NCBI GenBank assembly: GCA_007133995.1
Contig: SLLP01000233.1
Span: 1-9,961, forward strand
Direction of reading: 5' to 3'
DNA from: Balneolales bacterium
GTDB taxonomy: Bacteria; Bacteroidota; Rhodothermia; Balneolales; Natronogracilivirgulaceae
DNA length: 9,961 nt
Part shown: positions 1 to 6,791 of the stretch, one piece after another
How the letters are laid out: the number at the start of each line of letters is the position of its first letter
How positions within the stretch are numbered: position 1 is the first letter of the stretch
Notes under the pieces: generated by a model
What the model was told of the DNA's origin: nothing
The model's database searches: none
Seen by the model: the letters and a program-made list of their open reading frames with translations, nothing else
Made by a program: the position numbers and the translations under genes

Positions 1-933
1 AACGATCGGGATTTTCTGGCTAAACTGGCTTCTCCGTACGCTGTTATCTATCCCTCCGAAGCGTTTCGTTTTCGTGATGACGGACTGCACAGCCACGCGG
101 TTGGTACGGGTCCGTTCCGCTACGAAAGCTCCATCGGCGACAGCATCCATGTGTTTCTTCGGAACGGCACCTACTACGGGCGGGATCACAGGGGGCACCG
201 TCTTCCACTGGTTTCACGCATCGAATACATGAATATCACCGACGAACAGCGCCTTTACAGGCACTTCGAACGCGGTCGTTTGAACATGATCGTTGATGCA
301 GGTCCTATAACGGTTGACCAATTGGTGGGTGAAGACAATCAGCTGTTACCCGAGCTGCGTGAATCCTACCGGCTGACAAGCCTTGCCAACCCCGACCCCA
401 TCATATTGCGCTACAATGCACAAAACCGGTTCGGACTGAATCGTCAGGATGCCGCGTCGATCATTCGGCATATGAGCACCGACCGCATCTTCGGACAGTG
501 GCAGTATCCGTCATTGGACATTACCTACCAGGACAGTGTGTACACTCAGACAAATATCGGACGTGTCTTCCGCCAGTTCGGGGAGGATTTAGACAACCGG
601 CTGATCTTCGCATTCAACCACGACCAGCTGCCCCGGGCTCTGAGCCGGATCATCCATGAAAGCATGGACGGTAACCTTCAGACCGACCTTGTCCAGCGAA
701 GGACTTTTTCTCGTGACATTTTCCTGTATCTCGACTACTTTCAATCCATGATTCCCGGAACGGCTTTTGAGCGGTATCCTGATGAGCTGATGCGTATCGA
801 GACCGATCGGTACATGCTCTACGACCGGGAGGTTGATGGTGTACGGACCAACAGCCTGAGCTGGTGGATTGACCTCAGGCAGGTGAGACGGGCCGACTCG
901 CCGCGCGATCCGGAGGCTGTGCGTATTTGGTAA
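1..933 (+). CDS. ABC transporter family 5 solute-binding protein (OppA/DppA-like), C-terminal part, 5' end outside window
   Basis: The frame is open from base 1 to the TAA at 931-933, giving 310 residues; the true start lies upstream of the window. Residues 34-40 read VGTGPFR, the GTGPF signature of family 5 extracellular solute-binding proteins. It is followed by LRNGTYYGRD, matching the usual 'hxRNxxYWG' strand, and by 'SRIEYMNITDEQRLYRHFERGRLNMI', the segment in which the family predicts how much of the ligand a position-dependent loop binds. Whole proteins of this family are roughly 500-600 residues, so a little over half is seen. Such proteins sit in the periplasm or on the inner membrane and hand peptides, nickel or other solutes to an ABC permease. 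Neither the ligand nor the permease genes can be seen here. It is read in the same direction as nadK but is separated by 239 bases with its own promoter-like signal, so co-transcription is unlikely. The family call is firm; the substrate is unknown. Confidence 0.85.
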   Translation, partial: NDRDFLAKLASPYAVIYPSEAFRFRDDGLHSHAVGTGPFRYESSIGDSIHVFLRNGTYYGRDHRGHRLPLVSRIEYMNITDEQRLYRHFERGRLNMIVDAGPITVDQLVGEDNQLLPELRESYRLTSLANPDPIILRYNAQNRFGLNRQDAASIIRHMSTDRIFGQWQYPSLDITYQDSVYTQTNIGRVFRQFGEDLDNRLIFAFNHDQLPRALSRIIHESMDGNLQTDLVQRRTFSRDIFLYLDYFQSMIPGTAFERYPDELMRIETDRYMLYDREVDGVRTNSLSWWIDLRQVRRADSPRDPEAVRIW

Positions 934-950
934 AACGGCGTCTTTTTTTT
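922..950 (+). terminator. Possible weak terminator: T8 tract after the solute-binding protein gene
   Basis: A run of eight T residues (943-950) begins nine bases after the stop codon. The only preceding hairpin I find is weak and overlaps the stop: CGTATT (922-927) against AAAACG (932-937), with an internal A/A mismatch and a TGGT loop. The T tract is a fact; its role as a terminator is a low-confidence inference. Confidence 0.22.
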
Positions 951-1131
951 CGGATGTCGATCGTACCGGATCATTCGTCTGTGACCCGTTTTTACCTTCA
1001 TAATTCATCAAAAAAAATCACAAAATTTATCCTCTCTTCATCTGAATACTGAGAGAAGAATGCAACTCGGAACTTGTCTGATTCCAGCCAGTCAAGCTCC
1101 CGTATTTCTTTCAATTGATCCCTTTATTACC

Positions 1132-1139
1132 TATCTTTG
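1132..1139 (+). promoter_or_regulatory. TAnnTTTG-type -7 promoter box upstream of nadK
   Basis: The bases TATCTTTG match exactly the TAnnTTTG -7 element of the primary sigma factor known from Bacteroides and Flavobacterium. No good TTTG -33 box is seen at the normal distance (about 19-21 bases upstream); that region is only T-rich, and the nearest TTG (1115-1117) is too close. Transcription would begin near 1145, about 28 bases before the ATG at 1173. This placement argues against translation from the TTG at 1137, which lies inside the box. Confidence 0.45.
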
Positions 1140-1172
1140 GGATCTTCGAAAAACCATTATTTTCTTCCTCTT

Positions 1173-2048
1173 ATGCATCTGGCAATTATTTTAAACCCTG
1201 CCAACTTCATGGCTATACAGACTGCCGGTGACTTACTATCATTGGCGCAAAAGTTGCAGTTGACGGTGCATGCCAACAGAAAGGTAGGAAATGCTCTGCC
1301 CGAAGCTTTCGGTTTCAAGAATCTTCACCTGCATGACAACGACCGGCAGCTTATTGAGCAATGCGAGGTTATTGTTTCGATAGGTGGAGACGGGACCATT
1401 CTCAGGACAGCCCATCTTTCACGGGAAACAAGACGACCGCTTCTTGGCATCAACAGCGGGAAACTCGGTTTCCTGGCGAACATTCAGCAACAGGACATGG
1501 AGCAGGCGCTTCGGAAGGTCATTGAAGGCAGATTCCATCTCGACCGGCGGCAGTTTCTCGAGGCTTCATTCAATAACGGCGAAATCCACTACGCACTGAA
1601 TGAGTTTGTCTTCTCCAGGAAAGGTACGGTATCCATGGTGACGCTGACAGCTGAGTATGACGGTGCACTTATCAACCGCTATTGGGCTGATGGCATTATC
1701 GTGTCATCCCCAACCGGTTCCACGGCCTACAATCTGTCCACTGGGGGACCCATAGTGTTGCCGCAGACGAATGTCATGGTCCTGACCCCTATCAGTCCGC
1801 ACACACTCACCAGCCGGCCTCTGGTACTGCCATCCTGCAAAGATCTTACCATTAAGGTGGAACCCATCGATCAGGAAATACTGTTTTCTTTTGACGGCAG
1901 CAATCATGCACTTCCGGAAGATTCACCGGTAGTGCACATCCGGCAATCGGAACACTATATCGACCTGATCGGTTTAACTGGACAGAGTTATTTTGAAACC
2001 CTGCGAAACAAGCTTATGTGGGGTGCCGATGTACGCGAAAAAAAATGA
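1173..2048 (+). CDS. nadK: NAD kinase
   Basis: This cytoplasmic enzyme phosphorylates NAD to NADP, using ATP or polyphosphate, and is the only route to NADP. All family signatures are present in the 291-residue product: GGDGT at residues 71-75 (phosphate binding and the catalytic Asp), GINSGKLGFL at 92-101, and VSSPTGSTAY at 177-186 followed by STGGP (NAD-binding region). PISPHTLTSRPLV and a C-terminal LMWGADVR stretch complete it. The usual length is about 290 residues. I chose ATG 1173 because it gives the standard beginning (MHLAIILNPAN). The frame also stays open to a TTG at 1137, but that codon lies in a promoter-like box and would add 12 atypical residues. No Shine-Dalgarno sequence is visible, which is common in this phylum. 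SSPTGST replaces the more frequent STPTGST, a conservative change. mdh follows after 64 bases on the same strand and could share the transcript. Confidence 0.96.
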   Translation: MHLAIILNPANFMAIQTAGDLLSLAQKLQLTVHANRKVGNALPEAFGFKNLHLHDNDRQLIEQCEVIVSIGGDGTILRTAHLSRETRRPLLGINSGKLGFLANIQQQDMEQALRKVIEGRFHLDRRQFLEASFNNGEIHYALNEFVFSRKGTVSMVTLTAEYDGALINRYWADGIIVSSPTGSTAYNLSTGGPIVLPQTNVMVLTPISPHTLTSRPLVLPSCKDLTIKVEPIDQEILFSFDGSNHALPEDSPVVHIRQSEHYIDLIGLTGQSYFETLRNKLMWGADVREKK

Positions 2049-2068
2049 ATTTAAAAAACCTATTAAAT

Positions 2069-2082
2069 GCGATTCAAATCGC
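2069..2082. promoter_or_regulatory. Palindrome between nadK and mdh
   Basis: GCGATT CA AATCGC is a perfect 6-base inverted repeat with a 2-base centre. It sits 31 bases before the mdh start, inside an otherwise A/T-rich gap. It could be an operator for a dimeric regulator or, in RNA, a small hairpin with a TCAA loop. There is no T run after it, so a terminator is unlikely. The function is not known. Confidence 0.3.
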
Positions 2083-2112
2083 GAACCCTAAAACCATAAA
2101 AAATAAACTAAC

Positions 2113-3063
2113 ATGAAAATTACTGTAGTTGGAGCCGGCGGCAACGTGGGAGCAACCGTTGCCCTGACCATTGCTCAAAGAGATTTTGCCAAAGAAGTTG
2201 TTGCTGTTGATCTCGAGATCAAAAAAGACGACAAATCGTTTTTTCCTTCCATAGGCCGCGCCCTGGATCAGTGGCAGACATCACCCATCCTCAATTTTGA
2301 CACCCGTGTCAAAGGAACGGTCGATTATGAAGATACCGCCAACTCGGATATCTGTGTGATCACGGCGGGATTGCCTCGCCGACCGGGCATGAGTCGTGAC
2401 GACCTGCTCAGTGCCAACATGGGTATTGTGAAAGACGTTACAGAGAAGCTTGTCAAGCACTCCCCGGATACCATTATTGTCGTGGTTTCCAACCCGCTTG
2501 ACCTGATGACCTATGTTTCATGGAAAGCCAGCGGACTTCCGGCATCGAAAGTGGTTGGTATGGCCGGTATCCTTGACACGGCCCGTTACCGCGCATTTCT
2601 GGCCGAGGAGCTGAACCTTTCGCCCAAGGACATTCAGGCGCTGATTCTCGGCGGACACGGCGACTCCATGGTGCCGCTTCCCCGATACACCACGGTTTCC
2701 GGCATTCCTGTGACCCATTTCATCGGCAAAGAGAAGCTGGATGCCATCATTGAGCGCACCAAGTCGGGTGGTGGTGAACTGGTCGGTCTGATGGGCACTT
2801 CTGCCTGGTATGCACCGGGTGCGGCTGCCGCACAGATGGTCGAGGCGATTGCCCTGGATCAGAACCGTATCTTCCCGTGCGCAGCTTACCTTGATGGTGA
2901 GTTCGGACTCAAGGATCTCTATGTCGGCGTACCGGTCCGCCTGGGCAAAGATGGCGTTCAGGAGATCATAGAAATCGAACTTGATGAGCAGGAGAAAGAG
3001 ATGCTGAATGAATCCGCCGACCATGTGAGAAAGGGTCTGGAAGATCTGAAGCGGCTTGCCTAG
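2113..3063 (+). CDS. mdh: Malate dehydrogenase, LDH-like NAD-dependent type
   Basis: This enzyme interconverts malate and oxaloacetate with NAD(H) in the citric acid cycle, in the cytoplasm. The 316-residue protein has the Rossmann turn GAGGNVGAT at 7-15, the NAD-ribose Asp at 33, and the substrate-loop arginines in LPRRPGMSRDD (R89/R90 and R95). It also has SNPLD with N127, the D155/R158 pair in ILDTARYR, and the catalytic His 182 in GGHGDSMVPLPRYTT. GTSAWYAPGAA and a VGVPVRLG segment follow. Arginine rather than glutamine in the loop marks malate, not lactate, as substrate. Length is normal. Two oddities stand out. There is one glycine more than the usual GAGNVG, giving a GxxGxxG pattern. 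The loop after Asp33 (33-52) is about seven residues longer than in the Chlorobium and Salinibacter enzymes as I remember them. The ATG has an A-rich leader and no Shine-Dalgarno sequence. The 3' side carries stem-loops that probably end the transcript. Confidence 0.95.
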   Translation: MKITVVGAGGNVGATVALTIAQRDFAKEVVAVDLEIKKDDKSFFPSIGRALDQWQTSPILNFDTRVKGTVDYEDTANSDICVITAGLPRRPGMSRDDLLSANMGIVKDVTEKLVKHSPDTIIVVVSNPLDLMTYVSWKASGLPASKVVGMAGILDTARYRAFLAEELNLSPKDIQALILGGHGDSMVPLPRYTTVSGIPVTHFIGKEKLDAIIERTKSGGGELVGLMGTSAWYAPGAAAAQMVEAIALDQNRIFPCAAYLDGEFGLKDLYVGVPVRLGKDGVQEIIEIELDEQEKEMLNESADHVRKGLEDLKRLA

Positions 3064-3102
3064 CAAATGGTCACACTTCCAGATGGATTTTATAAATTGG
3101 AG

Positions 3103-3118
3103 CCTGTTGATCGACAGG
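3103..3118. other. Small stem-loop downstream of mdh
   Basis: CCTGT (3103-3107) pairs with ACAGG (3114-3118) around TGATCG, about 40 bases after the mdh stop. It is followed by an A-rich stretch rather than T residues, so it is not an obvious terminator. It may stabilise the 3' end of the mRNA. Confidence 0.25.
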
Positions 3119-3157
3119 TAAATCTGAAATAATAAAATTACATCTTTCTGAATCCCG

Positions 3158-3180
3158 GAAGTGGGATGGTTTCCCATTTT
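3158..3180 (+). terminator. Probable mdh terminator
   Basis: TGGGA (3162-3166) pairs perfectly with TCCCA (3172-3176) around TGGTT. The stem can extend to nine pairs using two G/T wobbles with the following TTTT (3177-3180). It lies 95 bases after the mdh stop and is the best terminator candidate in this gap, although the T tract is short. Confidence 0.4.
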
Positions 3181-3237
3181 AATGTGTCTTTTCGTCTCCT
3201 TGAAATATTGACGAGTTAGGACAATTTTCTGTTTAAG

Positions 3238-3267
3238 CCACCAGAGTTCCGACTGGATCTCTGGTGG
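3238..3267. promoter_or_regulatory. Strong inverted repeat upstream of the GH3 gene
   Basis: CCACCAGAG (3238-3246) and CTCTGGTGG (3259-3267) are perfect 9-base complements. After one T/T mismatch, TCC and GGA pair as well, closing a GACT loop. It ends 49 bases before the GH3 start and has no T run on either strand. A sigma70-like TTGACG (3208-3213), 18 bases, TTTAAG (3232-3237) lies directly upstream. The repeat would then begin almost at the transcription start, where an operator or a 5'-leader hairpin is expected. The repeat is certain; promoter and role are guesses. Confidence 0.4.
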
Positions 3268-3316
3268 TGGGAAACAGACCTCTATAGGCAAAAATTTTCA
3301 ACATAAGAATAAGATC

Positions 3317-5107
3317 ATGATACATCCGGCAAACAGTACCACTGTCATAATAATTATATTCTTGTTGTTGCTGCCATTTTTAACAAGTTGCAAGGATCAT
3401 TCCTGGGCGGAGCAAACTCTGTCGGAGATGACACTTGATCAAAAAGTGGGGCAGATGTTTGTTGCTCCAGCCAAAGGCAATTTTCTTACGCCTGCTGTTG
3501 GTGGTATTCCCCGAAGGGATCTGCCGTTCGAAAAAATCGAGCGTCTGATTACCGAGTACCATGTCGGTGGTTTCCGGATATATGGTGGTGAAGTGGTTCA
3601 GACAGCTGCTCTGGTCAACAAAATGAATTCCATCAGTGAGATTCCCTTGTTTTTTGCATCGGACATAGAAGCAGGTCTGGGAAGTGAATTTCTCGGGGGA
3701 ACACGGTTTCCGGCGCTAATGGGTATAGGGGCTTCGGGATCAGCCGATCTTGCCTACAATATGGGCAAGGCCACTGCCATTGAAGCACGTGCCATCGGAC
3801 TGAATATGGTGCAATCACCGGTTCTGGATATCAACAACAATCCGCAAAATCCCATCATCAATTACCGGGCATTCAGTGAAGATCCGGAGGTGGTCACAAA
3901 ATTGGGAGTGGCTTTTATCCGGGGGCTGCAGGATCACGGGGTTATCTCGACTGTCAAACACTTTCCCGGTCACGGTGATACTGATATCGATTCACATATT
4001 GAACTTCCGGTCGTTCTGCACGATCGTGTCCGCCTGGATTCGGTAGAATTGGTTCCTTTCAGAGCCGCTATTCAAGAGAAAGCCGGAGCAATCATGGTTG
4101 CCCATATGGGCATGCCACAGATCACACCGGAAGTGCATGAACCTTCCGGTATGCCCATGCCTTCCACACTGTCACCGTTAATACTTGAAGATCTGCTTCG
4201 CGGAGAACCAGGTTACAACGGACTGTTGATAACCGATGCTATGAGGATGGGAGGGATTACGAAACATTTTTCTTCAGGTGAGGCAGCAATTATGGCGATT
4301 ATGGCCGGCAACGATCTGCTTCTGTCTTTTGAAGATATGATCGAGGCCATCACGGCAGTGAGAGACGCAGTCCGTTCCGGTAAGTTACCGGAAGAACGTA
4401 TCGATCAATCCGTGTACAGAATTCTGAGTGCCAAAGAGCAGTTAGGCCTTCACCAGCAAGAACCGCGTGACATTAATGCGTTATTTGAAACGCTTGGCCA
4501 ACCGGATATACTGGAAGATGCCATGGAAGCGGCTATTCGCAGCGTAGTCTTGCTGCGTGATGACGAGCTTCTTGTACCGCTTGGGGCATATGAAGGGAAA
4601 AAGTTGCTTAATCTGGTACTCAGCGACCAGGAGCTATCGGAAGAGTCAATTGAAAATTTAACATCGAAGATGGATGAACAAGGATTGAGGCAACAAACGA
4701 TAGTATTGCATAATCAATCTGATATGCGAGAATTTCAGCATGCGCTTCTATCGGCCGAAAACAATGATTTAATCATTTGTCATACCTTCTTTCGTATTCG
4801 TGCTTACCAAGGGCATGTGGAACTTGAACCACCTGTTGCAACCTTTCTTGAAGACTTACAGAATAGGGAAGTTGCAACGATCATTATTTCCTACGGAAAT
4901 CCTTACCTCATCGCCCGGATGCCTGGAATGGGGACGTATTTCGCAGTATTCGGTGATGCACCGGTCTTGCAGCAGGCAATAGGGAGAATAATGTTGGGTA
5001 AAGCGCCCGCAATGGGGCAAATGCCGGTCAGTCTTCCGGGTTATTTTGAACGGGGGGACGGTATTCTCAGAAAAACGGCCTTTGGGAATTCCAGGCGCGA
5101 CCTGTAA
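3317..5107 (+). CDS. Glycoside hydrolase family 3, NagZ-type beta-N-acetylhexosaminidase, lipoprotein
   Basis: The predicted role is removal of terminal beta-N-acetylglucosamine (or a related sugar) from peptidoglycan fragments or other glycans, outside the cytoplasm. Residues 1-25 are a lipoprotein signal: a run of Ile/Leu then LTSC, with the lipidated cysteine at 25. The GH3 barrel follows to about residue 370. KHFPGHGDTDIDSH at 214-227 is the NagZ-specific His-Asp acid/base loop (D225, H227). D307 in LLITDAMRMGG is the expected nucleophile. From about 385 a GH3 C-terminal alpha/beta sandwich begins (AIRSVVLLRDDELLVPLG). The whole is 596 residues, so it resembles the secreted two-domain NagZ (YbbD) of Bacillus subtilis more than the roughly 340-residue cytoplasmic NagZ of Enterobacteria. 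It lacks the beta-lactamase-like C-terminal fusion seen in many Bacteroidota GH3 lipoproteins. The PHP gene follows after 179 bases on the same strand. The family is secure; the natural substrate is not. Confidence 0.92.
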   Translation: MIHPANSTTVIIIIFLLLLPFLTSCKDHSWAEQTLSEMTLDQKVGQMFVAPAKGNFLTPAVGGIPRRDLPFEKIERLITEYHVGGFRIYGGEVVQTAALVNKMNSISEIPLFFASDIEAGLGSEFLGGTRFPALMGIGASGSADLAYNMGKATAIEARAIGLNMVQSPVLDINNNPQNPIINYRAFSEDPEVVTKLGVAFIRGLQDHGVISTVKHFPGHGDTDIDSHIELPVVLHDRVRLDSVELVPFRAAIQEKAGAIMVAHMGMPQITPEVHEPSGMPMPSTLSPLILEDLLRGEPGYNGLLITDAMRMGGITKHFSSGEAAIMAIMAGNDLLLSFEDMIEAITAVRDAVRSGKLPEERIDQSVYRILSAKEQLGLHQQEPRDINALFETLGQPDILEDAMEAAIRSVVLLRDDELLVPLGAYEGKKLLNLVLSDQELSEESIENLTSKMDEQGLRQQTIVLHNQSDMREFQHALLSAENNDLIICHTFFRIRAYQGHVELEPPVATFLEDLQNREVATIIISYGNPYLIARMPGMGTYFAVFGDAPVLQQAIGRIMLGKAPAMGQMPVSLPGYFERGDGILRKTAFGNSRRDL

Positions 5108-5228
5108 ATACACCCGGTTTGTCATCGACTGCACCATCGTATTTACGGACATGTTTACATTGCTCGCACCGCATACAGCGTCTTCGAGTGAACAAGATGG
5201 GACCGTTTTTAGTAAAACTCTCAGTGAA

Positions 5229-5286
5229 AATTTTGATATTATTAAAATTATTATAAAAACACGTGTACGAAAAAAACTGACACACC
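5229..5286 (+). promoter_or_regulatory. A/T-rich leader with -10-like box before the PHP gene
   Basis: The 58 bases before the PHP start are nearly all A and T and contain TATAAA at 5252-5257, 29 bases before the ATG. I find no convincing -35 or TTTG partner at the right distance and no Shine-Dalgarno sequence. A separate promoter for the PHP gene is possible but weakly supported. Confidence 0.2.
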
Positions 5287-6420
5287 ATGAAAGCATCAAA
5301 ATTGAAGATATCCCTGAAGGTTTCTGCTTTTTTAATGATGATAATTATTATTACTGGCTTTTTTTCAGGTTGCCGCAACCTGGAACCTGAAGTGGTAAAA
5401 AATCCCTATGAAGATATTGACTGGGATAATATAAATCAGTATATGGCTAACCTGCACAGCCACACTATTAAAAGTGACGGTCGTGGGGAACCGGAACAGG
5501 TAATTCAAATGTATGCCGATGCCGGTTATAAAATCCTTGCTATTACCGATCACGACAACTATTACACAAACAGGGATGGTGAGCGTGATGTGGAGCCGAC
5601 TCATGAAACCACCTGGCCGTGGACCCGATGGATTGATTCGGAGCCTTCCATGGTATGGGAAAACAACGGAAAAGAAACATCAGCATTTTATCCGGATTTA
5701 GGAAATCAGGGCATGTTGGCAATCCGGGCTAATGAGTTGACTAACCATCCTCACCAGGTGAGCTTGTTTAATAATTGTGGCTTCCCCGACCGGGAACATA
5801 CCGAGGAGAATAGAATCACCTGTATTGAAAAAGAAGACGGCCTTGCCTACTGGGCGCATCCCACCGACTACATCCCCGGGGGCAGATGGGAAGATCAGCT
5901 ATTTGATACTGATTTGGATGAGGCGGTTTCCTACTTTGCTCATTATCTTTTAGGGCATGATGTGATGCTTGGCATAGAGATGCAGCTTGAAAATCGACTT
6001 GAAAGGGATATCCTGCTACTGGATACCCTGTTGGCCAGGTATTATAAAAATCACGACATATTTATTATGGGAGCTGACGACAGTCATGGAACCAGTGTTG
6101 GTTTGTCTGCAACAATGACCATCGTATTTGCGGAAGAATTGACAGAAGATGCTGTTCGGAATGCCCTTCAAAATGGTCACAAAATTGTAGGAAGCCGTGT
6201 GGAAACATTGCCGGTATTTCATTCCATTGAAGTGAATGAACGGGATAATGAGATCACTTTAGACCTCTCTCACTATGATACGGTTACCTGGTTCAAAAAT
6301 GGCAGAGAATTTCAAAAAGGTAACACTGTAGACTATTCAAATGTCAGGGATGCCGTATTACGGTTTGAAGTAGAATCCGGTGGACAAACTTTCTATTCAC
6401 AAGGCTTCTATATTCAATAA
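5287..6420 (+). CDS. PHP-domain metallohydrolase, lipoprotein
   Basis: PHP (polymerase and histidinol phosphatase) enzymes are metal-dependent hydrolases, usually phosphoesterases, with three metals held in a barrel. The expected ligands are visible: HSH at 57-59 with D64, ITDHD at 86-90, E150 in RANELTNHPH, H191 in YWAHPTD, and D265/H267 in GADDSHG. Residues 1-29 form a lipoprotein signal (KASKLKISLK, a Met/Ile core, then FSGC with the lipidated cysteine at 29), so the enzyme should sit in the envelope rather than the cytoplasm. After about residue 295 there is a beta-rich tail of roughly 80 residues containing VTWFKNGREF, resembling the small sandwich at the end of CehA/McbA-like metallohydrolases. 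At 377 residues it is near full length for such proteins. It lies 179 bases after the GH3 gene and may work on products released nearby, such as sugar phosphates or phosphodiester-decorated glycans; that is inference. The substrate is unknown. Confidence 0.85.
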   Translation: MKASKLKISLKVSAFLMMIIIITGFFSGCRNLEPEVVKNPYEDIDWDNINQYMANLHSHTIKSDGRGEPEQVIQMYADAGYKILAITDHDNYYTNRDGERDVEPTHETTWPWTRWIDSEPSMVWENNGKETSAFYPDLGNQGMLAIRANELTNHPHQVSLFNNCGFPDREHTEENRITCIEKEDGLAYWAHPTDYIPGGRWEDQLFDTDLDEAVSYFAHYLLGHDVMLGIEMQLENRLERDILLLDTLLARYYKNHDIFIMGADDSHGTSVGLSATMTIVFAEELTEDAVRNALQNGHKIVGSRVETLPVFHSIEVNERDNEITLDLSHYDTVTWFKNGREFQKGNTVDYSNVRDAVLRFEVESGGQTFYSQGFYIQ

Positions 6421-6527
6421 CAAGATGTGATCACTTACCCGGTTTGCCCGCCTCATTACATTATCTTTTAAAAAAATTGTGTAGCCAACCAGTCCCTTTA
6501 TTGTTCAACAAACCTTTTGGGATTTAG

Positions 6528-6716
6528 ACTATTGCTTTTTCCGCTTACAGTGAGCTTGAACGGGTTCTTGCAAATAATAAACCGAGGAGTGTGCCTGGAG
6601 CCGCCGAATTGTCACACAACATGTATTATCTCAATATGGACCAGGAACAAGCACACCGATATCAAATCACCTTGAAACACTATCAGGAATCATGCTTGGC
6701 GGTAAGCAGGAGATAA
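6528..6716 (+). pseudogene. Possible gene relic, C-terminal fragment of an unrecognised protein
   Basis: One frame stays open for 62 codons after a TAG (6525-6527) and ends at TAA (6714-6716). The translation looks like a real amphipathic helical protein: SELERVLANNKPRSVPG, then AAELSHNMYYLNMDQEQ and HRYQITLKHYQESC. It is rich in Glu, Gln, His and Tyr and lacks the low-complexity look of noise. There is no suitable start codon near the beginning (the first ATG would leave about 30 codons), and no ribosome site. I do not recognise the family. It could be the tail of a gene destroyed by deletion next to the GH genes, or a chance open frame. Confidence 0.2.
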
Positions 6717-6760
6717 GGAACTCAAGACAAATAATGCTATTCAGAATGTGGCGGTAAATA

Positions 6761-6787
6761 GTTGTCCCTGAATTACCGGGGATCAAC
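6761..6787 (-). terminator. Stem-loop after the GH123-like gene
   Basis: On the plus strand GTTGTCCCT (6761-6769) pairs with GGGGA-T-CAAC (6778-6787) with one bulged T and one G/T wobble, around an 8-base loop. It lies directly after the stop codon (6792-6794) of the minus-strand gene. The following minus-strand bases (TATTT) are only weakly T-rich, so it is a possible but not classic terminator. Confidence 0.35.
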
Positions 6788-6791
6788 TAGT

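Larger units (their letters stand above)
6421..6791. other. Convergent intergenic region (371 bases)
   Basis: The region separates the ends of two genes that face each other. It contains a short palindrome GTGATCAC (6427-6434) just after the PHP stop and a 62-codon coding-like open stretch (6528-6716, listed separately). It also has two copies of TGGCGGTAA 52 bases apart (6697-6705 and 6749-6757, positions approximate to one base), and a stem-loop beside the GH123-like stop. I see no clear terminator for the PHP gene, no RNA gene and no complete gene. Confidence 0.4.

Noticed and set aside
589..1011. Minus-strand 140-codon frame over the end of the solute-binding protein gene
   Set aside because: The plus-strand frame has clear family 5 motifs through 933; the antisense product is proline-rich and unlike any known protein.
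934..1172. Possible RNA gene or short gene in the gap before nadK
   Set aside because: I find no tRNA-like cloverleaf, no riboswitch-like core and no convincing short coding frame; only a T8 tract, a weak CTCTC/GAGAG pairing and the promoter box stand out.
2518..3291. A 257-codon open frame on the minus strand across mdh
   Set aside because: It lies almost wholly opposite a textbook malate dehydrogenase, its translation matches no family I know, and it begins in the mdh downstream gap without a start signal. It is a shadow of the codon bias of mdh.
5046..5390. Plus-strand 114-codon frame bridging the GH3 and PHP genes
   Set aside because: It overlaps the end of GH3 and the signal peptide of the PHP gene in another frame and has no family features or start signal.
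6697..6757. Two copies of TGGCGGTAA 52 bases apart as a mobile-element footprint
   Set aside because: Nine bases in two copies could be a target duplication, but the 43 bases between them hold no element and no inverted ends, so chance is at least as likely.
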